DNA of 64,000 nucleotides from Pseudomonas sp. ICMP22404 (lineage in GTDB: Bacteria > Pseudomonadota > Gammaproteobacteria > Pseudomonadales > Pseudomonadaceae), in assembly GCF_006227205.1 (NCBI RefSeq), contig NZ_VCNG01000023.1, positions 24,118-88,117 of the forward strand, given 5' to 3'. Made by a program: the position numbers and the translations under genes. Position 1 is the stretch's first letter. Every line of letters starts with the position of its first letter. Under the pieces are notes generated by a model. That model searched no databases. It was given only the letters and a program-made list of their open reading frames with translations, and was not told the DNA's origin. Of this stretch, positions 44,795 to 53,389 are shown in pieces.

Positions 44795-45193
44795 ATGAGT
44801 ACTCATTTTTTTGGTGAAGGCAACATCGGATCGGTTCCCGAGTTTCGGGAGTTCAACAACCGTAATGACGAGCCACGTCGACTGCTACGGCTTAACGTTT
44901 ACTTCGACAACCCGGTTCCCATCAAAGACGGCTATGAAGATCGAGGAGGCTTTTGGGCTCCGGTCGAGATCTGGCATCGCGACGCGGAACGCTGGAGCAC
45001 GTTGTACCAGAAGGGCATGCGGGTGATGGTCGAGGGTCGTTCGGTGAAGGAGGAATGGTCGGATGCGGACGAGAACACCCGGGTCACCTTCAAGATCGAG
45101 GCTCGACGCGTGGGGATTCTGCCCTATCGGATCGAGCGAGTGACGCTCGGTGGCAAGCTGTCTTCAGTCGATGGCGATGATCACGCCCATTAA
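44795..45193 (+). CDS. ssb: ICE single-stranded DNA-binding protein (OB fold)
   Basis: The 132-aa protein has the OB-fold features of SSB-like proteins. 'MSTHFFGEGNIGSVPEFREF' is the first strand, 'RRLLRLNVYFDNPVP' and 'FWAPVEIWH' the core strands, and 'LYQKGMRVMVEGR' the G-x-V-x-V-x-G strand. It lacks the usual acidic DDxPF tail and ends in 'DGDDHAH' instead. It should coat single-stranded element DNA during transfer or replication. It closes the rep-TIGR03761-DUF3158 cluster; the next 300 bases are non-coding. Confidence 0.8.
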   Translation: MSTHFFGEGNIGSVPEFREFNNRNDEPRRLLRLNVYFDNPVPIKDGYEDRGGFWAPVEIWHRDAERWSTLYQKGMRVMVEGRSVKEEWSDADENTRVTFKIEARRVGILPYRIERVTLGGKLSSVDGDDHAH

Positions 45194-45338
45194 CGCAGGG
45201 CCTGAGAGCGGCTATGCCCCACTTATGAAACACTCGGTAACCGGATGGTAGGTTGACAGTCACGACCAAGCGACGCAATTTACGCTGGTGTCTTGCTGAC
45301 GTGTTCAGCTACATGCCAGCCGTAGGGATCTTCTATAC

Positions 45339-45571
45339 GGCGCTGCGATAATCGCAGGATCCGTCCCAATGACTGCATCGTTTCGGTAGCGCAGTCAGTC
45401 GACTCAAGGTCGATGGAAGCACAACTTTTTCTCACCCTCGACGGGCCTTCCCCGTCGTGGGCAAGGCCCTTAATTTTCTAGGAGGCCTTAATGAAAATGG
45501 AACTGGCTCTGTACCAAGCACTGATCGCTATCAACGTGCCCGAGCCCAAAGCCCATGCAGTAATTAACGCA
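45339..45571 (+). repeat. leader and gene-start duplication, copy 1
   Basis: A block starting GGCGCTGCGAT and covering 152 bases of leader plus the first 80 bases of the small gene recurs at 45778-46010. The leader has a GACTGC/GCAGTC stem (45371-45396) and a perfect CGACGGG/CCCGTCG stem (45439-45457), then a strong GGAGG site. It may be a cis-regulatory RNA. Confidence 0.7.
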
Positions 45572-45763
45572 TTGGAGTCGGATATGCACACCCATCTGGC
45601 AACCAAGAGCGATCTCACTAAAGTCGAACATCGACTGACGGCTGAGATAGCTCAAATCCGCTCGGAGATTGCACACCTCGACGTGAGGTTGACATTGCGA
45701 ATGGGCGTCATGCTTTCAGCCACCATCGGCATATTGATCGCTGCGATGAAGTTCATTCATTGA
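45491..45763 (+). CDS. small coiled-coil membrane protein, copy A (DUF1640-like)
   Basis: The 90-aa protein starts at ATG 45491 behind GGAGG. It begins with a conserved amphipathic stretch (LYQALIAINVPEPKAHAVIN). A coiled coil follows (TKSDLTKVEHRLTAEIAQI), and one C-terminal transmembrane helix (MGVMLSATIGILIAAMKFI) ends the chain. This is the form of CCDC90/DUF1640-type small membrane coiled coils often found in mobile elements. Copy B lies 167 bases downstream. The function is unknown. Confidence 0.7.
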   Translation: MKMELALYQALIAINVPEPKAHAVINALESDMHTHLATKSDLTKVEHRLTAEIAQIRSEIAHLDVRLTLRMGVMLSATIGILIAAMKFIH

Positions 45764-45777
45764 TTTGCTTTCTTCGA

Positions 45778-46010
45778 GGCGCTGCGATTTTTCGCAGAGC
45801 TCACCCAATGACTGCATCGTTTCGGTAGCGCAGTCAGTCGACTTAAGGTCGATGGAAACACAGATTTTCTCACCCACGACGGGCCTTTCCCGTCGAGGGA
45901 CAAGGCCCTTAATTTTTTAGGTGGTCTTAATGAAAATGGAACTGGCTCTGTACCAAGCACTGATCGCGATCAACGTGCCCGAGCCCAAAGCCCATGCTGT
46001 AATCGACGCA
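45778..46010 (+). repeat. leader and gene-start duplication, copy 2
   Basis: Second copy of the block at 45339-45571, also with exactly 152 bases between its first base and the start codon. The CGACGGG/CCCGTCG stem (45877-45895) is intact and the only change falls in its loop, which suggests the hairpin matters. Confidence 0.7.
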
Positions 46011-46160
46011 TTGGAGTTTGACTTGCGAACATCACTTGCCACAAAAGCAGATCTACGTGCGGAGTTAGCTCAACTTGAGGTCAAGCTTACGATTCGTATG
46101 GGTGTCATGCTGTCAGCCGTGGTGGGCGTTCTCATCGCTGCAATGAAATTCATTCAGTGA
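45930..46160 (+). CDS. small coiled-coil membrane protein, copy B (DUF1640-like)
   Basis: I place the start at ATG 45930, the position matching copy A, rather than the GTG at 45921. The 76-aa protein is nearly identical to copy A over the first 30 residues, has a shorter coiled coil (ATKADLRAELAQLEVKLT), and ends in the same type of membrane helix (MGVMLSAVVGVLIAAMKFI). The pair arose by tandem duplication. Divergence in the coiled coil could set different partners. A strong terminator follows. Confidence 0.7.
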   Translation: MKMELALYQALIAINVPEPKAHAVIDALEFDLRTSLATKADLRAELAQLEVKLTIRMGVMLSAVVGVLIAAMKFIQ

Positions 46161-46183
46161 TGTTCACTCACTGATCCTCGCCA

Positions 46184-46213
46184 AAACCACCTGTCCCTGA
46201 CAGGTGGTTTTTT
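46184..46213 (+). terminator. Rho-independent terminator after the duplicated genes
   Basis: ACCACCTGT and ACAGGTGGT form nine-base arms around CCCTG-type loop bases, followed by six T and preceded by A residues. It ends the transcript of the small gene pair. Confidence 0.85.
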
Positions 46214-46582
46214 AATGCATCAGTCCTATTGAACTGCTGTTTGCCGAGTGTTCGAGGAGGTCCCACTGGTTTTCCGGCCCCCTGGCCGACGGTAGGGTTC
46301 TCCATCAGAGCCGCTCTTGAGAGCGGCTGGCCCAGTTGTTCGACGCTCTATTGCGCCAACCGTCCTGCTGACCCGATGGCTCTGTCCACAGACATCCATC
46401 CTATTCCAGCCGGCGGCACATGACGAATCAGTTGCGGCACACATCTTCTCACTCATGCCCGGCTCATGGAGGTACCGGGTCATCGGACAATACGCCTCTT
46501 GCGCAGATCGCTTTGACGCTCGCATCGACAGGCTCCGCCGGCGCATCTTCCTGAGCCCCTCAACTCCTTTGCCGGTCACACC
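46214..46582. other. intergenic stretch before topB
   Basis: No gene is supported in about 370 bases. One compact hairpin, AGCCGCTC/GAGCGGCT with a TTGA loop, is at 46309-46328. The region should hold the topB promoter. Confidence 0.45.
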
Positions 46583-48598
46583 ATGCGACTCTTTCTGTGT
46601 GAAAAACCCTCTCAGGGCAAAGACATTGCCCGGGTGCTAGGTGCCCATCAACGAGCCAATGGCTGCTTCAAGGGGGCAGGCGTCAGTGTGACCTGGTGCA
46701 TTGGACATCTGGTCGAAGCGGCACCACCAGAAGCCTATGACGAACGCTTCAAGCGCTGGTCGCTGGACCACTTGCCGATCATCCCAACTACCTGGCAGGT
46801 CAGCGTTAAAGCAAACACCTCTGCGCAGTACAAAATCGTCAAACAACTATTGGCCGTTGCCACTGAACTGGTCATCGCAACCGACGCCGATCGTGAAGGT
46901 GAAATGATTGCCCGCGAGGTGCTTGAGCTGTGTCGGTACCAAGGCGCTATTCAGAGACTTTGGTTGTCGGCACTCAACGAGGCCTCTATTCGCAAAGCAC
47001 TGGCCCAGCTACGGCCGGCAGAGCAGACTCGGCGCTTGTATCACTCTGCCCTCGCCCGCTCTCGAGCCGATTGGCTGATTGGCATGAACATGAGCCGCCT
47101 ATTCACCCTCCTCGGTCGGCAGTGCGGTCACAACGGAGTGCTGTCGGTCGGGCGAGTTCAGACACCGACGTTACGGTTGGTGGTCGATCGTGATCGGGAG
47201 ATCGAAAGATTTACGCCCGTCGCTCACTGGGTTATCGAAGTGCACCTCTCTCTTGCCGGGCAACCTTTTACAGCGCAGTGGGTGCCGCCAGACACTGCGA
47301 TAGATACCGCGGGTCATTGCATACGTCAGGCGGTAGCGCAGCAGGCGTTACAACATCTCAAACAGGCAATCGTTGCGCATGTACTGGACGTTGAAACGCT
47401 TCGTATTCGAGAGGCTGCGCCGTTACCCTTCGACTTGAGTACCTTGCAAGAGGTTTGCTCTCGACGGTTAGGGTTTGGCGTGCAGCAAACCCTGGACATA
47501 GCTCAATCACTTTATGAAACCCATAAAGCCTGCACTTATCCTCGTACCGACTCAGGCTATCTTCCCGAAAACATGCGGGATGAGGCGCAGGCTGTACTGG
47601 ATGCGCTGATCATCAGCGATCCCAACGTGGAGTCGCTGGTGCGGTCCGTCGACCGCAATCTGCGTTCACGTGCCTGGAACGATGCTCAGATCACAGCGCA
47701 CCACGGCATTATCCCTACGCTGGAGCCCTTTGCGCTGGATGCGCTAAGCCAGGACGAACGCGCCGTCTACGCATTGATTCGGGCCCATTATCTCGCTCAA
47801 TTTCTCCCGCATCACGAATATGACCGTACCGTCGCGCGGTTCGACTGCGGAGGCTGGGTATTGAAGGCCAAAGGCAAGCGGATCATTGAGCCAGGTTGGC
47901 ATCAGATGCTGCAAAGTGATCTTAGCGCTGATGAAGATGAGGCTTTGCAACGTAGCCAGTTACTGCCCGTCCTGGAGGAAGGTACTGGCTGTGTTGTACG
48001 GCAAGTGACCCTGAAGTCCCTCAAGACGCAAGCCCCCAAAGCGTATACCCAAGGTGAACTGATCAAGGCCATGAAAGGAGTGGCCAGACTGGTGACCGAT
48101 CCCAGACTCAAGCAGGCGCTCAAGGACGCTACGGGTATCGGGACTGAAGCGACACGGGCCAATATTATCAGTGGGTTGCTCAGCCGCGGTTATCTGTACA
48201 CAAAGGGTAAATCTGTACATGCCTCTGAAGCGGCATTCACATTAATCGACTCAGTTCCACCCGCTATTGCGGATCCGGCCACTACTGCCATTTGGGAACA
48301 GGCATTCGATCAAATTGAATCCGGCCACATAACGTTGGACAGTTTTCTGGCTAAACAAACTGCCTGGGTCACTCAGCTGGTTGAGCATTACCGGACAAAA
48401 ACCCTGTCAATGCACATTCCAGGTGGCCCAACCTGTCCACTATGTGGCGCCCGCATGCGTCAACAGCATGGCAAACACCGTACCTTCTGGTCATGTACCC
48501 GGTACCCTGATTGTCGCGGTGCCCTTCCCGTTGCTGCCGCAGCATCGAGTACCAAACACCGCAGAAAGCCAAGTCGCTCGAAGCCACCAGGTTATTGA
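46583..48598 (+). CDS. topB: DNA topoisomerase III (type IA), ICE-borne
   Basis: The 671-aa protein has the TOPRIM domain of type IA topoisomerases ('MRLFLCEKPSQGKDIARVLG' at the start, 'ATDADREGEMIAREV' near 93-107). The 'GRVQTPTLRLVVDRD' region and the active-site tyrosine Y319 in 'CTYPRTDSGYLP' follow. Near the end is a C4-type zinc finger ('CPLCGARMRQQ' then 'WSCTRYPDCRG'). A dedicated topB is a hallmark of PFGI-1-class ICEs. It should resolve tangled or single-stranded intermediates during element replication or transfer. Confidence 0.92.
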   Translation: MRLFLCEKPSQGKDIARVLGAHQRANGCFKGAGVSVTWCIGHLVEAAPPEAYDERFKRWSLDHLPIIPTTWQVSVKANTSAQYKIVKQLLAVATELVIATDADREGEMIAREVLELCRYQGAIQRLWLSALNEASIRKALAQLRPAEQTRRLYHSALARSRADWLIGMNMSRLFTLLGRQCGHNGVLSVGRVQTPTLRLVVDRDREIERFTPVAHWVIEVHLSLAGQPFTAQWVPPDTAIDTAGHCIRQAVAQQALQHLKQAIVAHVLDVETLRIREAAPLPFDLSTLQEVCSRRLGFGVQQTLDIAQSLYETHKACTYPRTDSGYLPENMRDEAQAVLDALIISDPNVESLVRSVDRNLRSRAWNDAQITAHHGIIPTLEPFALDALSQDERAVYALIRAHYLAQFLPHHEYDRTVARFDCGGWVLKAKGKRIIEPGWHQMLQSDLSADEDEALQRSQLLPVLEEGTGCVVRQVTLKSLKTQAPKAYTQGELIKAMKGVARLVTDPRLKQALKDATGIGTEATRANIISGLLSRGYLYTKGKSVHASEAAFTLIDSVPPAIADPATTAIWEQAFDQIESGHITLDSFLAKQTAWVTQLVEHYRTKTLSMHIPGGPTCPLCGARMRQQHGKHRTFWSCTRYPDCRGALPVAAAASSTKHRRKPSRSKPPGY

Positions 48599-49433
48599 GC
48601 GACTCGCCCAAGCACGCTTTTCCTTCTGTAACAGCGTGCGCGTCTCGCCCGGTCAACAACCGGTCACGTGAGGGAACACATATTCCTAATGGTGTTGCAG
48701 CACCAAGTTACTGTGGGACAAAGCCAAGCCGAAGGGTCTCCTGATCGCCCTGAAAGGACGATCAGGAGACCCTTTGGGGTGGACGTAATCGGTACCGGCA
48801 CCCGCCGGTTAACAACGGGCTCCTTTTGTACGCGGATGTGTGCCTCACGATACCGACCCAAGCCACGAGACGGGTCGGGTGAATGGCTGTGATGGGTCTG
48901 GTTATGACGACTACCAGACACTTACACAACCCACGGGTGGCTTCTTGATTCAAGCCGAAGGTCACATCTTCGGCGCCTCTGTTCCTCCCCCATTTATGCG
49001 CCGCACTTGACCTATATCGTCAGGCGTTTGAGCGCGCACCAGGGGAAAGACAAGCCCATGAGACAAGTGTAACAACGTGAACGCTGACAGCCCCGTTACG
49101 AGCCATTGGAAAGCAAACGATGCCTGTCCGACATGGATCGTTAAGCGCCTGTCCAGCGCACTCTCGAAATGCGGTACAGAGCATGAAGGTATTGATCGCT
49201 GACAAGTGGATACTCAAAAACCATCCTTGGTTCACGCATCGCCGATCACGGATCGGTGGTTGCCCAGGCAGCGAAGGTCTTCAAGGCTGCGGCGTGAATG
49301 GTTCACGTTGACCCTCCCAGTTCGCTCAGCATCGCTTTCGCGGACGTGCGTCTTGAATGACGTTGATGCCCTTCACTTCCTCGTGCGAGTTCGTCCGAAC
49401 ATCACACATCACTTGATCCAAGGAGTCACCACG
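48599..49433. other. 835-base non-coding stretch within the ICE core
   Basis: No gene is supported on either strand. The frames found have no ribosome-binding sites, and the one reaching back to 49206 belongs to the gene starting at 49434. The most striking content is the long perfect hairpin at 48732-48774. The stretch is unusually long for this compact gene cluster and may hold regulatory, RNA or transfer-origin functions. Confidence 0.45.
48732..48774. repeat. perfect 16-bp inverted repeat
   Basis: AAGGGTCTCCTGATCG (48732-48747) and its exact reverse complement (48759-48774) enclose an 11-base loop. No T-run follows on either strand. It is the strongest hairpin seen in the ICE part. Confidence 0.65.
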
Positions 49434-49841
49434 ATGAAAAACTCTACGCTTGCACAGCTTTCCTCCCTATCCCAGCCCACGCGCACTGATCATCTACCTG
49501 CCGCGGCAGATAACACCGCAGCCGCTTTCTTCTTTGCCTGGAAACAAGGTGTCGCCTTGGCTGGCCACACCTACTTTGGCGATGGATCCATAGCTGGTTT
49601 CAACAAAGCCAGTTGCAGATGGGACCTGAGGCCCATCATGCGCATGATCGACAAGAACTTTGAGGTTTTGAGTAATCATGAGCGAATTTTTCTGGCTGCG
49701 ATGGTGAGCTTCCACGACACCAACAAAGGCTGCGACCTGCTCAAGCAGGCGGGTGTAAAAGGCCTGGCTGATCTCGGGCTTTTAGTGCCTGGGCAACGTG
49801 ACGTCATCGCCTCACTGGTCATGCACTACCACGGCTGGTGA
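49434..49841 (+). CDS. ICE-associated hypothetical protein
   Basis: The start ATG 49434 follows AAGGAG by eight bases, so I shorten the open frame that runs back to 49206. The 135-aa protein is soluble and mostly helical ('FFFAWKQGVALAGHTYFGDG', 'HERIFLAAMVSFHDTNKGC', 'GLADLGLLVPGQRDVIASL'). It resembles conserved hypothetical proteins found before the STY4534 gene in PFGI-1-class ICEs. No catalytic motif is evident. Confidence 0.65.
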   Translation: MKNSTLAQLSSLSQPTRTDHLPAAADNTAAAFFFAWKQGVALAGHTYFGDGSIAGFNKASCRWDLRPIMRMIDKNFEVLSNHERIFLAAMVSFHDTNKGCDLLKQAGVKGLADLGLLVPGQRDVIASLVMHYHGW

Positions 49842-49978
49842 CCAGCTTCCTCTAAACACCGGGACACGCCACAAGCGTTGTTTCCCTGTCGCATCATCTG
49901 ACTATTCACCCATAGGGGGCAACCGTCCCCATCGGGTGTGGTGCCTCCCCACTGCTCTTTCAACTCCGGAGGCATCTC

Positions 49979-50461
49979 ATGAGCAACACGTTTTCTGAAG
50001 TCGAGTACTTCGATCTTCATATCACTGGACTGGGTTATCTCAATCGCATTCGCGAAGTGAAGCTCAAGAAAGGTGAATCGTTTTTGGCTTGTGACATTGC
50101 AGCGCTCAATGGTCCGACTGACTGCGCGGAGTACCGGCGCTTTGACGTCCGGGTCACTGGCGAAGACGCACAACATCTCGTTCGTCGTCTCGCCAAGGTT
50201 GTCGAGTTGGAACGCAAGGTCTTGGTCGGTTTTCGCCTAGGAGATCCTTGGGTGGACACCTTCACTTACTCCAAAGGCATAAACCAGGGGCAAATGGGAG
50301 TCAGCTTCAAAGCCCGCCTGCTTCTACTGAACTGGATCAAGGTCGACGGAACGCTGGTGTACAAGCGCGAGCCGACGAATCAAGACAGTCCGGCGCCTGG
50401 AGCACCAGCACCGACTGCAGCTGCGCAATCCCAGAGCCCAAGCGAAGGGGCTCCCTTCTGA
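49979..50461 (+). CDS. STY4534-family ICE protein (DUF3577)
   Basis: The 160-aa protein starts at ATG 49979 behind a GGAGG site. It matches the STY4534/DUF3577 pattern: 'FDLHITGLGYLNRIREVK', 'FLACDIAALNG', 'RRFDVRVTGEDAQHLVRRL' and 'LVGFRLGDPWVDTF'. The strands suggest a small OB-like fold, and a Pro/Ala-rich tail follows. The family is annotated as an ICE replication-associated protein. It is one of the steady markers of this element class. Confidence 0.8.
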   Translation: MSNTFSEVEYFDLHITGLGYLNRIREVKLKKGESFLACDIAALNGPTDCAEYRRFDVRVTGEDAQHLVRRLAKVVELERKVLVGFRLGDPWVDTFTYSKGINQGQMGVSFKARLLLLNWIKVDGTLVYKREPTNQDSPAPGAPAPTAAAQSQSPSEGAPF

Positions 50462-50594
50462 TTTCAGATCCGGCAACGGGTCCTGGTTTTTCCTAATCGT
50501 CGTTCACTTTCGACGTTTGACTATTCCCACCCTCCTCGTGAGCGATGACGCCCGAGGTGGGTGTCATGGCCCATCTTTAAATAGGAAGCAGACC

Positions 50595-50906
50595 ATGATT
50601 GTTATCAAATTTGGTGGTTCGGACAATCTTATTGCTGAGCACGGCGCCTTGGTTATCACCCCTGGTGTCGATGCCTTGATGAGAACGAAGCGCTTGGATC
50701 CGTTCTACTACTTCGGCCGTCATATCCTTGGCGACTGGGGAGACATCTGCGATGAGGATCGTCAGCTCAACGAAGAAGCACTGATGTGCAACTATCGATT
50801 GATGTCTGTCTACCACGTCGACGAGATCGAGCCGGGGTTCAAGTTGTGGATCATCACTGAAGCTGACCGCAGCGTGACCACCATTCTCCTACCTGAAGAG
50901 TATTGA
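50595..50906 (+). CDS. ICE-associated small hypothetical protein
   Basis: The ATG at 50595 follows AGGA by eight bases and gives 103 aa; the open frame to 50517 has no such signal. The protein reads 'MIVIKFGGSDNLIAEHGALV', then 'DPFYYFGRHILGDWGDICDE' and 'GFKLWIITEADRSVTTILLP'. This resembles small plasmid- and ICE-borne proteins of unknown role whose C-terminus binds or modifies nothing known. A strong terminator follows, so it ends the STY4534 transcript. Confidence 0.65.
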   Translation: MIVIKFGGSDNLIAEHGALVITPGVDALMRTKRLDPFYYFGRHILGDWGDICDEDRQLNEEALMCNYRLMSVYHVDEIEPGFKLWIITEADRSVTTILLPEEY

Positions 50907-50948
50907 GGCCTGCGGCCAGGCCTCCCTCACCTTTCAGCCATCACTCTT

Positions 50949-50975
50949 AACGGCCTCCTTGGAGGCCGTTTTCTT
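50949..50975 (+). terminator. Rho-independent terminator
   Basis: AACGGCCTCC and GGAGGCCGTT form ten-base arms around a TT loop, followed by TTCTTT. It separates the maintenance genes from the pil/tra cluster. Confidence 0.85.
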
Positions 50976-51072
50976 TGCGGTCGTAAAACGGGAATGTGCT
51001 GTTTCCTATTGATCGCTGCGAAGGCGGCACCTGCTTGAGATCCTTCACAGATCATCCCCAGGAGCCCGATGT

Positions 51073-51600
51073 ATGCCAGTGATTCCTCTGCGTTTACTTC
51101 TACCCATGCTGCTGAGCAGTCTTTCGCTCACGGGGTGCCTAACCACTGAGCAGTTGCCTGCCGACCCCGTAGTCGGGACTGCCGTTACCCACCCGTCCGA
51201 TCAATACATTCCTGTACAACGCTATGGACGCTACACCTTGGTCGAGCTTGCACCCGAGGCGGCACAGCAGAACCTGCTGTTGCAGGTCATAGACATCGAC
51301 CTGCCCAGTACCTGGTCTGTCTCAGTATCAGACGCCTTCCGCTATGCGCTACTACGTTCGGGGTATCAGCTTTGCGAGCCTACACCTCAGAACGCGAGTC
51401 TATTCGCTCTTCCACTACCAGCCGCTCATTTGAGACTAGGGCCGATGGTGCTGCGCGATGTCTTGCAAACCCTGGCAGGTCCAGCGTGGTCGCTACAGAT
51501 CGACGAGCAACATCGCCAGGTCTGTTTTACGTCCTCGAATGACCACTCGACTACAGGACCAGAGGCAAACGCGCTCCTCCGCTCGGAGGCTTCCCTGTGA
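51073..51600 (+). CDS. pilL: PilL N-terminal domain lipoprotein of PFGI-1-class ICE
   Basis: The 175-aa protein has a lipoprotein signal (hydrophobic stretch ending 'LSLTGC'), so it should be anchored in the outer membrane. The mature part has 'QYIPVQRYGRYTLVEL' and 'ALLRSGYQLCEP', followed by 'HLRLGPMVLRDVLQTLAG', which is the PilL N-terminal family pattern (TIGR03748). The protein is the first of the conjugation gene cluster and belongs to the mating-pair apparatus. The next gene starts inside its last codon. Confidence 0.8.
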   Translation: MPVIPLRLLLPMLLSSLSLTGCLTTEQLPADPVVGTAVTHPSDQYIPVQRYGRYTLVELAPEAAQQNLLLQVIDIDLPSTWSVSVSDAFRYALLRSGYQLCEPTPQNASLFALPLPAAHLRLGPMVLRDVLQTLAGPAWSLQIDEQHRQVCFTSSNDHSTTGPEANALLRSEASL

Positions 51601-52235
51601 TTTATTCCACGCTCTCAGATACACCAATACGTACCCGACTGATGCGATGGACAGCGCCTCTTTTTCTGACGCTGACGTGTTGCACTCTTATTTCACATCA
51701 AGAGTCACTGTCGACCCTAGCTCAACGGCTTGATGGGACAAATGACGAAACCCAACTCCAGCACCTTGAGAGCAAAATCCAGGAACTGGAACAGTTCATC
51801 CTGACGGCGCAGCAAGCGGACGATACGGCAACCCGCTCAGCCATCAACAACATGCGAGATGAGGTGAATGAGCATTTTGAAGGCATTGAGCTGGCACTTA
51901 CCGCTCATGTGTCCCGTCAGGACCTGAAGCCCTTGCTGCAACGGATCGAACTGATCGAGGCCAGCCACCAACGGCCCATGCAATCACTCCCCTCACCCAA
52001 AAGCACCTACCGAAAGCCGAAGAAAAAAACTGAGCCTGAGTTCCAGGTACTGGGCCGGGAACTGCGCGGCGGGCACCCATTCTTGGCCGTTGGACTGGCA
52101 GGTATCCAATCGCTGGATCAGAGCCACCTTCTCAGAGTCGGCGACTCATTCCAGGGTTGGAAACTTGAAGGATTCGACGAACAGACCGCGGTGTTTGTCG
52201 CCGATGGCATTACTCACCACTTGAGCATTCGATAG
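51597..52235 (+). CDS. ICE conjugation-cluster protein with coiled coil
   Basis: The 212-aa protein uses GTG 51597, which overlaps the PilL stop. A hydrophobic segment near residues 18-35 (WTAPLFLTLTCCTLISH) would anchor it in the membrane. A coiled coil (LQHLESKIQELEQFI and a second near LLQRIELIEASHQ) and a Lys/Pro-rich linker follow. The C-terminal 70 residues (GHPFLAVGLAGIQSLDQ, LRVGDSFQGWKLEGFD) look like a PilP/TraK-type domain. It is conserved in this position in PFGI-1-class ICEs. Exact role unknown. Confidence 0.65.
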   Translation: MIYSTLSDTPIRTRLMRWTAPLFLTLTCCTLISHQESLSTLAQRLDGTNDETQLQHLESKIQELEQFILTAQQADDTATRSAINNMRDEVNEHFEGIELALTAHVSRQDLKPLLQRIELIEASHQRPMQSLPSPKSTYRKPKKKTEPEFQVLGRELRGGHPFLAVGLAGIQSLDQSHLLRVGDSFQGWKLEGFDEQTAVFVADGITHHLSIR

Positions 52236-52243
52236 GAGTGGCC

Positions 52244-52963
52244 ATGTCTGGTTTACGATTGCTGAATTCGCTGATCTTTTCGCTTTGCTTCGATGCTAAT
52301 GCGAATGAGAGCGCTACGAACACCTCCATCGAGGCCAACGCCAAGTTCCGCGCTGATACGACTCTTGCAATGGAAAAAACACTACTTGCACAGCAGTGGG
52401 GCCTGCAACAAGAGGAACTGGATCGATTTGACGCGCTGATGAGGGGACCACTGGGCACCTACTCTCCAAATCTGGACCCATTAAGCGCACTGGGGATAGA
52501 AGCGCCTACGGATGCCGAGCGACAGCGCTATGCACGACTTCAGGTGGAAGCTGAGGCTCTGCGCGTTGAGAAGTTGCTCGGCTACCAGCGCGCCTATGAC
52601 CAAGCTTGGAAAGATCGTTACCCAGGGATGTCACTCATCAATCTGCCTCCCATCAGCAGCCCTCTTATGTTCAAACCTGCCGAGCGTAAATCTGTCTTCG
52701 TTCGGTTGGACTGCCCCGAGTGCGATCAGAAGGTCAGGCAACTGTACACGTCAGGCGCCGCGTTCGATCTTTATGTTCTCGGCAGCGAACAAGACGACAA
52801 GCGCATTCGGCAGTGGGCGCAGAAAGTCGGCATCAAACCCAAAAGGATTCGAGACGGGAACATCTCCATCAATCATGACAACGGACGCTGGGCATCCATC
52901 GGCGCACATGGAGACTTGCCGGCAGTGATGCAGGAGGTAAACGGTCAATGGCTGCGCCAGTAA
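52244..52963 (+). CDS. TIGR03759-family ICE protein
   Basis: I use ATG 52244, six bases after a TAGGAG site, rather than the GTG at 52238. The 239-aa protein has a weak N-terminal hydrophobic stretch (LLNSLIFSLCFDANA) that may be a signal peptide. It shows the TIGR03759 pattern 'WGLQQEELDRFDALMRGPLG', then 'PLSALGIEA' and 'VFVRLDCPECDQKVRQLY'. The C-terminal 'DLYVLGSEQDDKRIRQWAQK' suggests a thioredoxin-like arrangement with Cys-Pro-Glu-Cys. It is likely periplasmic and part of conjugation assembly. Confidence 0.78.
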   Translation: MSGLRLLNSLIFSLCFDANANESATNTSIEANAKFRADTTLAMEKTLLAQQWGLQQEELDRFDALMRGPLGTYSPNLDPLSALGIEAPTDAERQRYARLQVEAEALRVEKLLGYQRAYDQAWKDRYPGMSLINLPPISSPLMFKPAERKSVFVRLDCPECDQKVRQLYTSGAAFDLYVLGSEQDDKRIRQWAQKVGIKPKRIRDGNISINHDNGRWASIGAHGDLPAVMQEVNGQWLRQ

Positions 52964-53376
52964 ACATAAACAGCGCACAGCGCTACCTCCTTCGCTTTGC
53001 TGCGCAATTGGAGGTGGCCTGCGCCAGGAGATCAGGGCTTCGGCCCCTTATAGCTGAGGACTGTGGTCGTCCCTGCGTCAGACCATTCGAAGCTGCGCGG
53101 ATGTTTAAACTAGCGCTTAAACATCGTGTAGCATTACGAGATGATATCGGTCTGGTGGAGATCAATCTGGGCCACCGACAGTGGTTCTGTTGGCACCCTG
53201 ATCAGCCGTTGCGGCCTGATCGGTATCTGGAAGTTGCCGCAATTAGTTTGCCGCCGTTTAGCCCGAGTGAAGACGGAGTCTTTGCTACGGGTCTTGATTA
53301 TCGTCCTACTAGCGAACCGCTTGCGGCACGTTATCGGCAAAACCTCAGCGCAAATCTGACCCTATTGGCTTTGTAA
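52948..53376 (+). CDS. ICE protein resembling the C-terminal part of a lytic transglycosylase
   Basis: The 142-aa protein overlaps the previous gene by 16 bases. The segment 'KHRVALRDDIGLVEINLGHR' followed by 'PDRYLEVAAISL' looks like the 'GLGQVNLGYHGHR ... PYRNLAVAA' part of the conjugative SLT transglycosylases usually found at this spot. The N-terminal catalytic Glu region and a signal peptide are missing. It may be a shortened, inactive descendant, or the family match may be coincidental. Role uncertain. Confidence 0.4.
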   Translation: MAAPVNINSAQRYLLRFAAQLEVACARRSGLRPLIAEDCGRPCVRPFEAARMFKLALKHRVALRDDIGLVEINLGHRQWFCWHPDQPLRPDRYLEVAAISLPPFSPSEDGVFATGLDYRPTSEPLAARYRQNLSANLTLLAL

Positions 53377-53389
53377 GGATACTCACGCC

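Noticed and set aside
45921..45929. GTG start for copy B of the small membrane protein
   Set aside because: The position matching copy A is ATG 45930; the GTG belongs to the altered ribosome-binding site.
49206..49433. Upstream extension of the 49434 gene
   Set aside because: No start signal, whereas AAGGAG stands before ATG 49434.
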